This document shows, piece after piece, positions 25,341-33,268 of a stretch of DNA of 57,265 nt. Positions within the stretch are counted from its first letter, which is position 1. Each line of letters begins with the position of its first letter. The stretch comes from Mycolicibacterium austroafricanum (GTDB lineage: Bacteria > Actinomycetota > Actinomycetes > Mycobacteriales > Mycobacteriaceae). The stretch lies in NCBI RefSeq assembly GCF_000612725.1, contig NZ_HG964457.1, positions 280,277 through 337,541 on the forward strand, read 5' to 3'. Position numbers and translations under genes: made by a program. The notes beneath the pieces are model-generated. The model had not been told where the DNA came from and did no database searches. It was given only the letters and a program-made list of their open reading frames with translations.

Positions 25341-26990
25341 GTGGCTCTGAACATTGCCGATCTTGCCGAGCACGCCATCGACGCTGTGCCTGACCGTGTA
25401 GCGCTGATCTCGGGCGACGAACAACTGACTTACGCCGAGTTGGAGGAGAAGTCCAACCGGCTGGCGCACTACCTGATCGACCAGGGCGTCAAGAAGGACG
25501 ACAAGGTCGGCCTGTACTGCCGCAACCGCATCGAGATCGTCATCGCGATGCTCGGCATCGTCAAGGCGGGCGCGATCCTGGTCAACGTCAACTTCCGCTA
25601 CGTCGAGGGCGAGCTGAAGTACCTGTTCGAGAACTCGGACATGGTCGCGCTGGTACACGAGCGCCGCTACGCCGACCGGGTGGCCAACGTGCTGCCCGAG
25701 ACCCCGAACGTGAAGACCATCCTGGTCGTTGAGGACGGCACGGATGAGGACTACCAGCGCTACGGTGGCGTCGAGTTCTACTCCGCGCTGGCGCAGGGCT
25801 CCCCGGAACGGGACTTCGGCCCGCGCAGCGAAGACGACATCTACCTGCTCTACACCGGCGGCACCACCGGTTTCCCGAAGGGCGTGATGTGGCGCCACGA
25901 GGACATCTACCGGGTTCTGTTCGGCGGCACGGACTTTGCGACCGGCGAGCCGATCGCCGACGAGTACGGCCTGGCCAAGCAGGCCGTCGAGAGCGGGCCG
26001 ATGGTGCGCTACCCGATCCCGCCGATGATCCACGGCGCCACCCAGTCGGCCACCTGGATGGCCCTGTTCTCGGGCCAGACCACGGTGCTGACACCGGAAT
26101 TCGACGCCGAGGCGGTGTGGCGCACCATCCACGAGCACAAGGTGAACCTGCTGTTCTTCACCGGTGACGCGATGGCGCGACCGCTGCTGGACGCGCTGCT
26201 GGCCGCCCAGGACGCCGGCGACCAATACGACCTGAGCTCGCTGTTCCTGCTCGCCAGCACTGCCGCGCTGTTCTCGACCAGCCTCAAGGAGAAGTTCCTC
26301 GAGCTGCTGCCCAACCGGATCATCACCGACTCGATCGGGTCCTCGGAGACCGGCTTCGGCGGCACCAGCATCGTGGCGAAGGGGGAGTCGCACACCGGCG
26401 GCCCGCGGGTCACCATCGACAAGAACACCGTCGTGCTCGACGAGGACGGCAACCCGGTGACGCCGGGTTCGGGGGTGCGCGGCATCATCGCCAAGCGCGG
26501 CCACATCCCGGTCGGCTATTTCAAGGACGAGAAGAAGACCGCCGAGACCTTCAAGACGATCAACGGTGTGCGGTACGCGATTCCGGGCGATTACGCCACG
26601 GTCGAGGCCGACGGTTCCGTGACGATGCTGGGCCGCGGCTCGGTGTCGATCAACAGCGGCGGCGAGAAGATCTACCCCGAAGAGGTGGAGGCCGCACTCA
26701 AGGGGCATCCGGACGTGTTCGACGCGCTGGTGGTCGGTGTGCCCGACCCGCGCTTCGGCCAGCACGTCGCCGCCGTGGTGCAGCCCCGGGAAGGCACCCG
26801 CCCCGCGCTGGCCGACCTGGACGCGTTCGTGCGTACCCAGATCGCGGGATACAAAGTGCCGCGCAGCCTTTGGCTCGTCGACGAGGTGAAGCGCTCGCCG
26901 GCGGGCAAGCCCGACTACCGGTGGGCCAAGGACGTCACCGAGGAACGCCCGGCTGACGACGTGCACGCCAACCATGTGGGAGCCAAATAG
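25341..26990 (+). CDS. fadD19: Steroid side-chain acyl-CoA synthetase FadD19
   Basis: 549 residues, leaderless GTG. The adenylate-forming family signature YTGGTTGFPKG, the GSSETGFGG motif and the C-terminal GGEKIYPEEVE and PAGKPDYRWAK (catalytic Lys) are all present. FadD19 attaches CoA to the C26/C27 acid of cholesterol-type side chains and is needed for C24-branched sterols in Rhodococcus. The next gene starts on the base after its TAG. Orthologue of Rv3515c. Confidence 0.92.
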   Translation: MALNIADLAEHAIDAVPDRVALISGDEQLTYAELEEKSNRLAHYLIDQGVKKDDKVGLYCRNRIEIVIAMLGIVKAGAILVNVNFRYVEGELKYLFENSDMVALVHERRYADRVANVLPETPNVKTILVVEDGTDEDYQRYGGVEFYSALAQGSPERDFGPRSEDDIYLLYTGGTTGFPKGVMWRHEDIYRVLFGGTDFATGEPIADEYGLAKQAVESGPMVRYPIPPMIHGATQSATWMALFSGQTTVLTPEFDAEAVWRTIHEHKVNLLFFTGDAMARPLLDALLAAQDAGDQYDLSSLFLLASTAALFSTSLKEKFLELLPNRIITDSIGSSETGFGGTSIVAKGESHTGGPRVTIDKNTVVLDEDGNPVTPGSGVRGIIAKRGHIPVGYFKDEKKTAETFKTINGVRYAIPGDYATVEADGSVTMLGRGSVSINSGGEKIYPEEVEAALKGHPDVFDALVVGVPDPRFGQHVAAVVQPREGTRPALADLDAFVRTQIAGYKVPRSLWLVDEVKRSPAGKPDYRWAKDVTEERPADDVHANHVGAK

Positions 26991-28112
26991 ATGAAGACCG
27001 AACTCTGCGATCGCTTCGGGATCGAGTATCCGCTGTTCGTCTTCACCCCGTCGGAGAAGGTCGCCGCGGCGGTGAGCAAGGCCGGCGGTCTCGGCGTGCT
27101 GGGGTGCGTGCGGTTCAACGACGCCGACGACCTGGAGAACGTCCTGCAGTGGATGGACGCCAATACCGACGGCAAACCGTACGGCGTCGACATCGTGATG
27201 CCGGCCAAGGTCCCGACCGAGGGCACCTCGGTCGACATCAACAAACTCATCCCGGCCGAGCATCGCGAGTTCGTCGACAAGACGCTCGCCGACCTCGGGG
27301 TGCCGCCGCTGCCCGCCGATGAAGAGCGCTCCGAAGGCGTTCTGGGATGGCTGCATTCGGTGGCGCGCAGCCACGTCGAGGTGGCGCTCAAGCACCCGAT
27401 CAAGCTGATCGCCAATGCGCTGGGCTCACCGCCCAAGGACGTCATCGACCAGGCGCACCAGGCCGGTGTCCCGGTGGCGGCGCTGGCCGGATCCGCCAAA
27501 CACGCGCTGCGCCATGTGGACAACGGTGTAGACATCGTCGTTGCGCAGGGGCACGAGGCCGGTGGGCACACCGGTGAGATCGGCTCGATGGTGCTGTGGC
27601 CCGAGATCGTCGATGCCATCGAGGGCAGGGCCCCGGTGCTCGCCGCCGGCGGTATCGGCACCGGACGGCAGGTGGCCGCCGCGCTCGCCCTTGGCGCGCA
27701 AGGCGTGTGGATGGGTTCGGCATTCCTGACCTCGGCCGAGTACGACCTGGGTGTGCGCCTGCCGTCAGGCCGGTCGGTGGTCCAGGAGGCCATGCTCAAC
27801 GCCACGTCCGCGGACACGGTGCGCCGCCGCATCTACACCGGCAAGCCGGCGCGGCTGCTCAAGAGCCGCTGGACCGACGCGTGGGACGCCGACGGCGCTC
27901 CCGAGCCGCTGCCGATGCCGCTGCAGAACATCCTGGTCAGCGAGGCCCATCAGCGGATGAGCGAGAACAGCGATCCGACTGCCGTCGCGATGCCGGTGGG
28001 TCAGATCGTGGGCCGGATGAACGAGATCCGCCCGGTTGCCGACATCATCGCCGAGCTGGTGAGCGGATTCGAGGAAGCCACCAGGCGGTTGGACGCTATT
28101 CGCGACAACTGA
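26991..28112 (+). CDS. Nitronate monooxygenase-like FMN enzyme
   Basis: 373 residues. The TIM-barrel family of 2-nitropropane dioxygenase/nitronate monooxygenase is shown by IVVAQGHEAGGHTGEIGSMV (FMN phosphate loop and catalytic His region) and APVLAAGGIGTGRQVAAALA followed by GAQGVWMGSAFL. A homologue, IpdC (Rv3553), works in C/D-ring steroid degradation, so a steroid enoyl-CoA or ketone reductase role is possible; its substrate is unknown. It starts directly at the fadD19 stop and is co-transcribed. I do not recall an equivalent next to fadD19 in M. tuberculosis. Confidence 0.8.
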   Translation: MKTELCDRFGIEYPLFVFTPSEKVAAAVSKAGGLGVLGCVRFNDADDLENVLQWMDANTDGKPYGVDIVMPAKVPTEGTSVDINKLIPAEHREFVDKTLADLGVPPLPADEERSEGVLGWLHSVARSHVEVALKHPIKLIANALGSPPKDVIDQAHQAGVPVAALAGSAKHALRHVDNGVDIVVAQGHEAGGHTGEIGSMVLWPEIVDAIEGRAPVLAAGGIGTGRQVAAALALGAQGVWMGSAFLTSAEYDLGVRLPSGRSVVQEAMLNATSADTVRRRIYTGKPARLLKSRWTDAWDADGAPEPLPMPLQNILVSEAHQRMSENSDPTAVAMPVGQIVGRMNEIRPVADIIAELVSGFEEATRRLDAIRDN

Positions 28113-28147
28113 GCGGGCGTTTGACAACAGCGGGCGTATAACAACAG
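28112..28147 (+). repeat. Two overlapping 19-bp direct repeats before ilvX, with a -10-like box
   Basis: Copies at 28112-28130 and 28129-28147 differ at two positions: the first has TTTGAC where the second has TATAAC (28137-28142). That TATAAC lies seven bases before the ilvX GTG at 28150, so it may be a leaderless -10 box. Confidence 0.5.
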
Positions 28148-28149
28148 GT

Positions 28150-29709
28150 GTGAATGGCGCCCGCTCCCTGCTCACCACGCTCGTCGACCAGGGGGTCGAC
28201 GTGTGCTTCGCCAACCCCGGCACCTCCGAGATGCACTTCGTGGCCGCACTGGACACGGTGCCCGGGATGCGCGGTGTGCTGACCCTGTTCGAAGGCGTGG
28301 CCACCGGCGCCGCGGACGGATACGCGCGCATGTCCGGCAAGCCCGCGGCGGTGCTCCTGCACCTCGGGCCCGGCCTGGGGAACGGGCTGGCCAACCTGCA
28401 CAACGCGCGCCGGGCGCATGTGCCGATGGTCGTGGTCGTCGGCGATCACGCGACCTACCACAAGAAGTACGACGCCCCACTGGAATCCGACATCGACGCG
28501 CTGGCGCACACCGTGTCGGGTTGGGTGCGCCGCACCCTGGACGTCGGTGACATCGCCGCCGATGCGGTCGATGCGGTGGCGGCCAGTCGCGCCGGGGTGG
28601 TGTCGACGATGATCGTGCCCGCCGACGTGTCGTGGAACGACGGCGAGCCCACCGAGCCGCTACCGGCCGGATATCCCGCGCCCGGCATCGACGACGACGC
28701 GGTGCGCGAAGCGGCGGACGCGCTGAACTCCGGGGTGCCCACCGTGCTGCTGGTCGGCGGGGACGCGACCCTGGCTCCCGGGCTGTCCGCCGCGGTCCGG
28801 ATCGCCGAGCGCACCGGCGCGAAGGTGCTGTGCGAGACGTTTCCGGCGCGGCTGCAGCGCGGGGCCGGGGTGCCCGCGGTCGAACGGCTCGCGTACTTCG
28901 CGGAAGGCGCCGAAGCCCAACTCGTCGGCGCCGAGCATCTGATCCTGGCCGGTGCGGCGTCTCCGGTGTCGTTCTTCGCCTACCCGGGACGGCCCAGTGA
29001 TCTGGTGCCGCAGGGCTGCGAAGTGCATGTGCTGGCGGGACATTCGGGGGCTGCAGCGGCACTGGAACAACTGGCCGACGACGTCGCGCCCGGAACCACC
29101 GCGTCGGTCGCGCCGCTGATGCGGCCCGACCTGCCGACGGGAGAGCTCACCGCTTTCTCGGCTGCCGCGGTGATCGGTGCGCTGCTGCCCGAGGGTGCCG
29201 TCGTCGTCGACGAATCCAACACCGCCGGGGTGGGGGTGGCCGCCGCGACGGCGGGCGCACCCGGCCACGACGTGCTGACGCTGACCGGCGGCGCGATCGG
29301 CTACGGCATGCCGGCCGCGATCGGTGCCGCAATGGCCGCGCCCGACCGCCCGGTGCTGTCCCTGCAGGCGGACGGTTCGGCGATGTACACGGTGTCGGCC
29401 CTGTGGACGCAGGCGCGGGAGAACCTGGACGTCACCACCGTGATCTTCGGCAACGGGGCCTACGACATCCTGCGGATCGAACTGCAGCGGGTCGGCGCGG
29501 AAAACGCCGCAACACCGGGTCCCAGCGCGCTACGGCTCCTCGACCTCGGCAGCCCCACCCTCGATTTCGTGAAGATCGCCGAGGGGATGGGGGTGCCCGC
29601 CCGTCGGGTGAGTACCGCCGAGGATCTCGCGGCGGCGCTGACCGCGGCGTTCGCAGCGCCGGGCCCGCACCTGATCGAAGCCGTGGTGCCGTCGCTCGTG
29701 AACACGTGA
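28150..29709 (+). CDS. ilvX: Acetohydroxyacid synthase-like thiamine diphosphate enzyme IlvX (Rv3509c orthologue)
   Basis: 519 residues, GTG start. The N-terminal PYR domain has LFEGVATGAADGYARMSGKP with the conserved activating Glu, and the C-terminal PP domain has GGAIGYGMPAAIGAAMAA, QADGSAMYTVSALW and NNGAYD-like FGNGAYDIL for ThDP/Mg2+ binding. It resembles benzoylformate decarboxylase/AHAS-type enzymes but is a paralogue of true AHAS and its substrate is unknown. It may be co-transcribed with fadD19 or start from its own leaderless promoter. A hairpin follows. Confidence 0.87.
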   Translation: MNGARSLLTTLVDQGVDVCFANPGTSEMHFVAALDTVPGMRGVLTLFEGVATGAADGYARMSGKPAAVLLHLGPGLGNGLANLHNARRAHVPMVVVVGDHATYHKKYDAPLESDIDALAHTVSGWVRRTLDVGDIAADAVDAVAASRAGVVSTMIVPADVSWNDGEPTEPLPAGYPAPGIDDDAVREAADALNSGVPTVLLVGGDATLAPGLSAAVRIAERTGAKVLCETFPARLQRGAGVPAVERLAYFAEGAEAQLVGAEHLILAGAASPVSFFAYPGRPSDLVPQGCEVHVLAGHSGAAAALEQLADDVAPGTTASVAPLMRPDLPTGELTAFSAAAVIGALLPEGAVVVDESNTAGVGVAAATAGAPGHDVLTLTGGAIGYGMPAAIGAAMAAPDRPVLSLQADGSAMYTVSALWTQARENLDVTTVIFGNGAYDILRIELQRVGAENAATPGPSALRLLDLGSPTLDFVKIAEGMGVPARRVSTAEDLAAALTAAFAAPGPHLIEAVVPSLVNT

Positions 29710-29713
29710 TTCG

Positions 29714-29750
29714 GGTGTAGTTGGTCAACGCCAGATTGACCAACTACACC
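29714..29750. terminator. Bidirectional terminator between ilvX and the lipoprotein gene
   Basis: A 15-bp perfect stem (GGTGTAGTTGGTCAA at 29714-29728 with 29736-29750) has a seven-base loop. A bulged G would extend it by four more pairs. It lies between two convergent genes. Confidence 0.75.
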
Positions 29751-29765
29751 GAAATCGCGATGGAG

Positions 29766-30503
29766 CTATTGCGGGGTGATCGTGGTCTCGTCGTCGATGG
29801 CTATGGTCGCCGGGCCGATGATGTCGATCTGATTCTCCAGACCGTCGGCGTTGAGCTGCAGCACGTACCAGGAGCCGTCGCTGCCGGGAAACACCACCGT
29901 CTTCTGGGCGGCGATCTTGGTGACCCCGTCCTGGACCCAGGTGCCGCCGAGCTGGAACGCGGGGAACTCACCGAGGGTGGTGAACTTGCCGTCGCTCATG
30001 GGTGTCCACCCCGGCAGGTTCGTGGCCTCACCCGCGGCGGCGTCGAGCAGTGCCTCGGGGTCGACATCCCCGACCAGCTTCGACACCAGCGCGACGATGT
30101 TCGGTGAGTACTCGCCGGCTCCCGGGCCGTTGTAGATGATCGCGCCGTACGCCCATTCCGGGGTGTCCCCGCCGGCGTCCTCCCAGCCCTCGGGTATCGG
30201 CAGGTCGATGATCGGTGCGCCGGGATCGCCACGCTTGACCGGGGATTCCTCGATACCGTTCTCGGCGATGTAGTCGGCGATGGTCGGGGCCGGGCCTTCG
30301 GGGGCTTCCTGGCGCGGGGTGATCCGGCCCGTCGGCGGCGCAGCCGTGGCGCGCGTCGACGTCGTCTCGGACGACGTCGTGGCCCCGGTGGACTCCGAAC
30401 TGGCGATTTCGCCGGTACCGGTGGTCGAAGTCGTGCAACCCGTAGCGATGACGGCCAGCGCTGCGGCTGTCACGGCAGAACGGATGACGCCCGTGAGCTT
30501 CAT
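29766..30503 (-). CDS. LpqN-like lipoprotein
   Basis: 245 residues. The signal peptide MKLTGVIRSAVTAAALAVI ends in the lipobox ATGC, so Cys23 is the predicted lipidation site. A Ser/Thr-rich linker follows to about residue 55, then a domain of LpqN/LpqT type (IIDLPIPEGWEDAG, EWAYGAIIYNGP, FTTLGEFPAFQLGGTW, VVFPGSDGSWYVLQLNADG). LpqN has been linked to cell-envelope and trehalose-lipid biology in M. tuberculosis. It follows the second kshA on the same strand with an 84-base gap that may hold its own promoter. Confidence 0.83.
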   Translation of the reverse strand: MKLTGVIRSAVTAAALAVIATGCTTSTTGTGEIASSESTGATTSSETTSTRATAAPPTGRITPRQEAPEGPAPTIADYIAENGIEESPVKRGDPGAPIIDLPIPEGWEDAGGDTPEWAYGAIIYNGPGAGEYSPNIVALVSKLVGDVDPEALLDAAAGEATNLPGWTPMSDGKFTTLGEFPAFQLGGTWVQDGVTKIAAQKTVVFPGSDGSWYVLQLNADGLENQIDIIGPATIAIDDETTITPQ

Positions 30504-30587
30504 AGCTGGACTCCTGTCATGTGACGCTTTCGGATGTACAGCGAAGCGTAAATCAAGATCTGCTCTTTGCTCGGTGAGTAGATGTAC

Positions 30588-31718
30588 TCAAACCGAACCC
30601 AGCTTCCGGGCCGCCATGTTGCGCTCGACCTCCTGCTGCCACAGGTCGTTCGCGTGGGTGGTGTCGACTTCCTGCTCGTACCGGCCGGTCATGTCGGCCG
30701 TCACGTCGGCTGCGTCGACGTAGAACTGCTGGTACCACCGGCGGTGCTGGTAGACCGGTCCGTCCTCCTCGGTCAGCAGCGGATTCTCGATAGGGGACTT
30801 GTTCTTCCAGATCTCGACGTCCTCGAGGAAGCCCTCGCCGAAGGACCGGTTCATCGCCGCGGCCAGCTTGGCCGCCTTGTCGGCGGGCAGGCCCGGCATC
30901 TCCTGCACCGCCACGCCCCATTGCAGCATGAACGAGTTGTGGCTGACGGGGTAGTGGCAGTTGATCAGCGCCACCTCGACGGTGAAGTCCGGTGCGAGGT
31001 CGTTGTGCAGCCAGTTGATCATGTACGCCGGCCCGAAGTACGTCGCCTCGGATCGCAGATACGTTCCGTCCCAGAGCTTCTCGGGGTTCGCGGTGAAATC
31101 GGGACGCGGCTTGGACTCCATGAACTGGCTGGCCGTGTGTCCCTCGATGACGTTCTTGAAGTACGTCGGGTACGCGTGGTGGATATAGAAGAAGTGCGCC
31201 ATGTCGACGTTGTTGTCGACGATCTCGCGGCAGTGGGCGCCCTCGATGAGGATCGAACTCCACTGCCAGGGCGACCAGCGGCCCTCGTCGTAACCCGCGA
31301 TGGTCGGCGGGATCAGTTCGGTCGGCGGGCTGGACCGTTCAGGGTCGTGCCAGACCAGCAGCTGTCCGTTGACCTCGGTGGTGGGCCAGGCCCTGGTTCG
31401 GGCCATGCGTGGGGTGCGTTTGGCGTAGGGGACCAGCTTGCATCTGCCGTCGCCGCCCCAGCGCCAGTCGTGGAACGGGCAGGCGACCTCGTCGCCCTTG
31501 ATCTCGCCCTGGGCCAGGTTGCCGCCCATGTGCCTGCAGTAGCCGTCGAGGACTCGCAGCGACCCGCCCGTGTCGGCGAACACCACCAGCATGGTGCCGA
31601 ACGCGTCGACGCCGTGCGGCCGCCCGTCCCGGAAGGCGTCCGCCAGCCCGAGGCAGTGCCACCCGCGGGCGAACCGCGTCATCACGCTTCCGGTGTCGAT
31701 CTCGCGGACGTCGGTCAT
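30588..31718 (-). CDS. Second 3-ketosteroid 9-alpha-hydroxylase oxygenase (KshA paralogue)
   Basis: 376 residues from the ATG at 31718, which overlaps the upstream kstD-like stop by four bases. The frame stays open further upstream, but that region is the kstD-like gene. Rieske ligands are Cys61-x-His63 and Cys80-x2-His83; the catalytic iron motif is NNVDMAHFFYIHH. Overall similarity to kshA is high but clearly paralogous, apart from one 128-bp tract of near identity. KshA homologues differ in preference for free or CoA-linked steroids, so this copy may act on CoA intermediates (inference). Last gene of the fadE26 operon. Confidence 0.85.
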   Translation of the reverse strand: MTDVREIDTGSVMTRFARGWHCLGLADAFRDGRPHGVDAFGTMLVVFADTGGSLRVLDGYCRHMGGNLAQGEIKGDEVACPFHDWRWGGDGRCKLVPYAKRTPRMARTRAWPTTEVNGQLLVWHDPERSSPPTELIPPTIAGYDEGRWSPWQWSSILIEGAHCREIVDNNVDMAHFFYIHHAYPTYFKNVIEGHTASQFMESKPRPDFTANPEKLWDGTYLRSEATYFGPAYMINWLHNDLAPDFTVEVALINCHYPVSHNSFMLQWGVAVQEMPGLPADKAAKLAAAMNRSFGEGFLEDVEIWKNKSPIENPLLTEEDGPVYQHRRWYQQFYVDAADVTADMTGRYEQEVDTTHANDLWQQEVERNMAARKLGSV

Positions 31719-33268
31719 GAATGGCCTCCTGCCATGTCCAGCACCGCCAGGTGACTGAACACCATGCTGGTGCCGATCGGGTTGCCGCCGCCCGGATAGA
31801 CGGTGCCGCTGGGAGCGGCCATCGTGTTGCCCGCCGCATACAGCCCGGGAATCACATTGTCCGCCCGATCGAGCACCCGCGCAGCGGTATCGGTGCGCAA
31901 TCCGCCCTTGGTGCCCAGATCCGAGACGCCGAACGCGGCCGCGTGGAAAGGGCCCTTCGCGATCGGGTAGAGCGGGGCGGCACCGCCGGAGAATGCGCGG
32001 TCGTAAGGTTCGTCCCCGCGGCCGAAATCCTCGTCGACGCCGGTGCGCGTGAACCCGTTGAACCGCGCCACCGTCTCGACCAGGTTCTGCGGCGGCACAC
32101 CGATCGCCACCGCGAGCTCTTCGAGTGTGTCGGCGGTCCGCCACAGTCCTGCCGAGACGTACCGCTCGGGCTCCACCGTTGACACGTTGGTGGCCTTCAC
32201 CGGCGGCACCAGCCCCTCGCTGTCGTCGTAGATCATCCAGAACGGCAGCGTGACCGTGGCGTCGGCGATCGCCGCCAGCACGGCACGTCCCAGCCGGTCG
32301 TACGGGGCGGACTCGTTGACGAAGCGTCTGCCGTGATCATCGACGAAGATCCCGCCGGTGAACCACAGCGCGAACGCCGACGTGCCGTCGGGATGGGTCA
32401 GCCCGGGCGACCACCACGCCTGGTCCATCAGGTCCGTGTCGGCGCCCACGGCCATGCCGGCGAGGTGGGCCAATCCTTGATTCCCCTCGGGTCCCATGGT
32501 GTCCCGCGAGGCGCCGGGCACACCGTAGCGGGCCCGCATGGCGTCGTTGTGCTCGAAACCGCCTGCGGCCAACAGGACTCCGCGACGTGCGCGGATCGCG
32601 CTGCGCCCGCCGCCGGTGTCGACGATCGCGCCGACGACCCTGCCGTCCTCGACCACGAGCTCGGTGAGCGCGGTGTTCAGCCGGGCCGACGAATTCGGGT
32701 AGCGTCGCGCGGCGGCGAGGAAGCGGGCGATCAGGGCGCGCCCGCCGACGAAGTAGTCGTCGGGTCGGGGGCGGCCGAGCCGGTCGGAGTCCAAGGGCCC
32801 GCGGACGAGCTCGCGCAGCTCGGGAGCGGCGGACACCTTCAACGGCTTCGCCGCGATGTGGCGCATCCCGTCGGCGCGGGCCTTCGGTGCCTTGCCGAAG
32901 TAGTCGGGCCACGGCAGCAGCGAGAACTTCAGCAGTTCATCGCTTTCCAGATACTCGATCAGCGGTGCGCCACTGCGGACATAAGTCTCCTGCAGCGCTC
33001 GCGGGGTCCGGTCCCCGACCACCGCGGTGTAGTACTCCAGGGCGTCGTCGAGGGTGTCGTCGGCCCCTGCCCGCGTCAGCACAGGATTGCACGGGAACCA
33101 CATTCCGCCGCCGCCGGAGTATGCGGTGGTGCCGCCGAACTTGTCGGTGGCCTCGACCAGAATCACTTCGAGGCCCTCCCGCGCTGCGGTGTAGGCGCCG
33201 GTGACCCCGCCCGCGCCCGACCCGGCGACCAGGACATCGGTGACCTCGTCCCACTCATTCGGCGACAT
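31715..33268 (-). CDS. KstD-like flavoprotein dehydrogenase
   Basis: 517 residues from the ATG at 33268, preceded by GGAAGGGAG; an earlier ATG at 33283 is less well spaced. FAD-binding VLVAGSGAGGVTGAYTAA and the KstD-type segments GGTTAYSGGGGMWFP and GTVYPGGGNPIGTSMVF are present, with the conserved Tyr of the YPG motif. It belongs to the 3-ketosteroid dehydrogenase family but is shorter than and distinct from kstD, so it could be a delta-1-dehydrogenase of another substrate or a delta-4 enzyme. It overlaps the upstream fadD by 14 bases and the second kshA by 4. Confidence 0.82.
   Translation of the reverse strand: MSPNEWDEVTDVLVAGSGAGGVTGAYTAAREGLEVILVEATDKFGGTTAYSGGGGMWFPCNPVLTRAGADDTLDDALEYYTAVVGDRTPRALQETYVRSGAPLIEYLESDELLKFSLLPWPDYFGKAPKARADGMRHIAAKPLKVSAAPELRELVRGPLDSDRLGRPRPDDYFVGGRALIARFLAAARRYPNSSARLNTALTELVVEDGRVVGAIVDTGGGRSAIRARRGVLLAAGGFEHNDAMRARYGVPGASRDTMGPEGNQGLAHLAGMAVGADTDLMDQAWWSPGLTHPDGTSAFALWFTGGIFVDDHGRRFVNESAPYDRLGRAVLAAIADATVTLPFWMIYDDSEGLVPPVKATNVSTVEPERYVSAGLWRTADTLEELAVAIGVPPQNLVETVARFNGFTRTGVDEDFGRGDEPYDRAFSGGAAPLYPIAKGPFHAAAFGVSDLGTKGGLRTDTAARVLDRADNVIPGLYAAGNTMAAPSGTVYPGGGNPIGTSMVFSHLAVLDMAGGHS

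Noticed and set aside
25269..27395. 708-codon minus-strand frame opposite fadD19 and the nitronate monooxygenase gene
   Set aside because: Antisense shadow of two clear genes; no recognisable domain.
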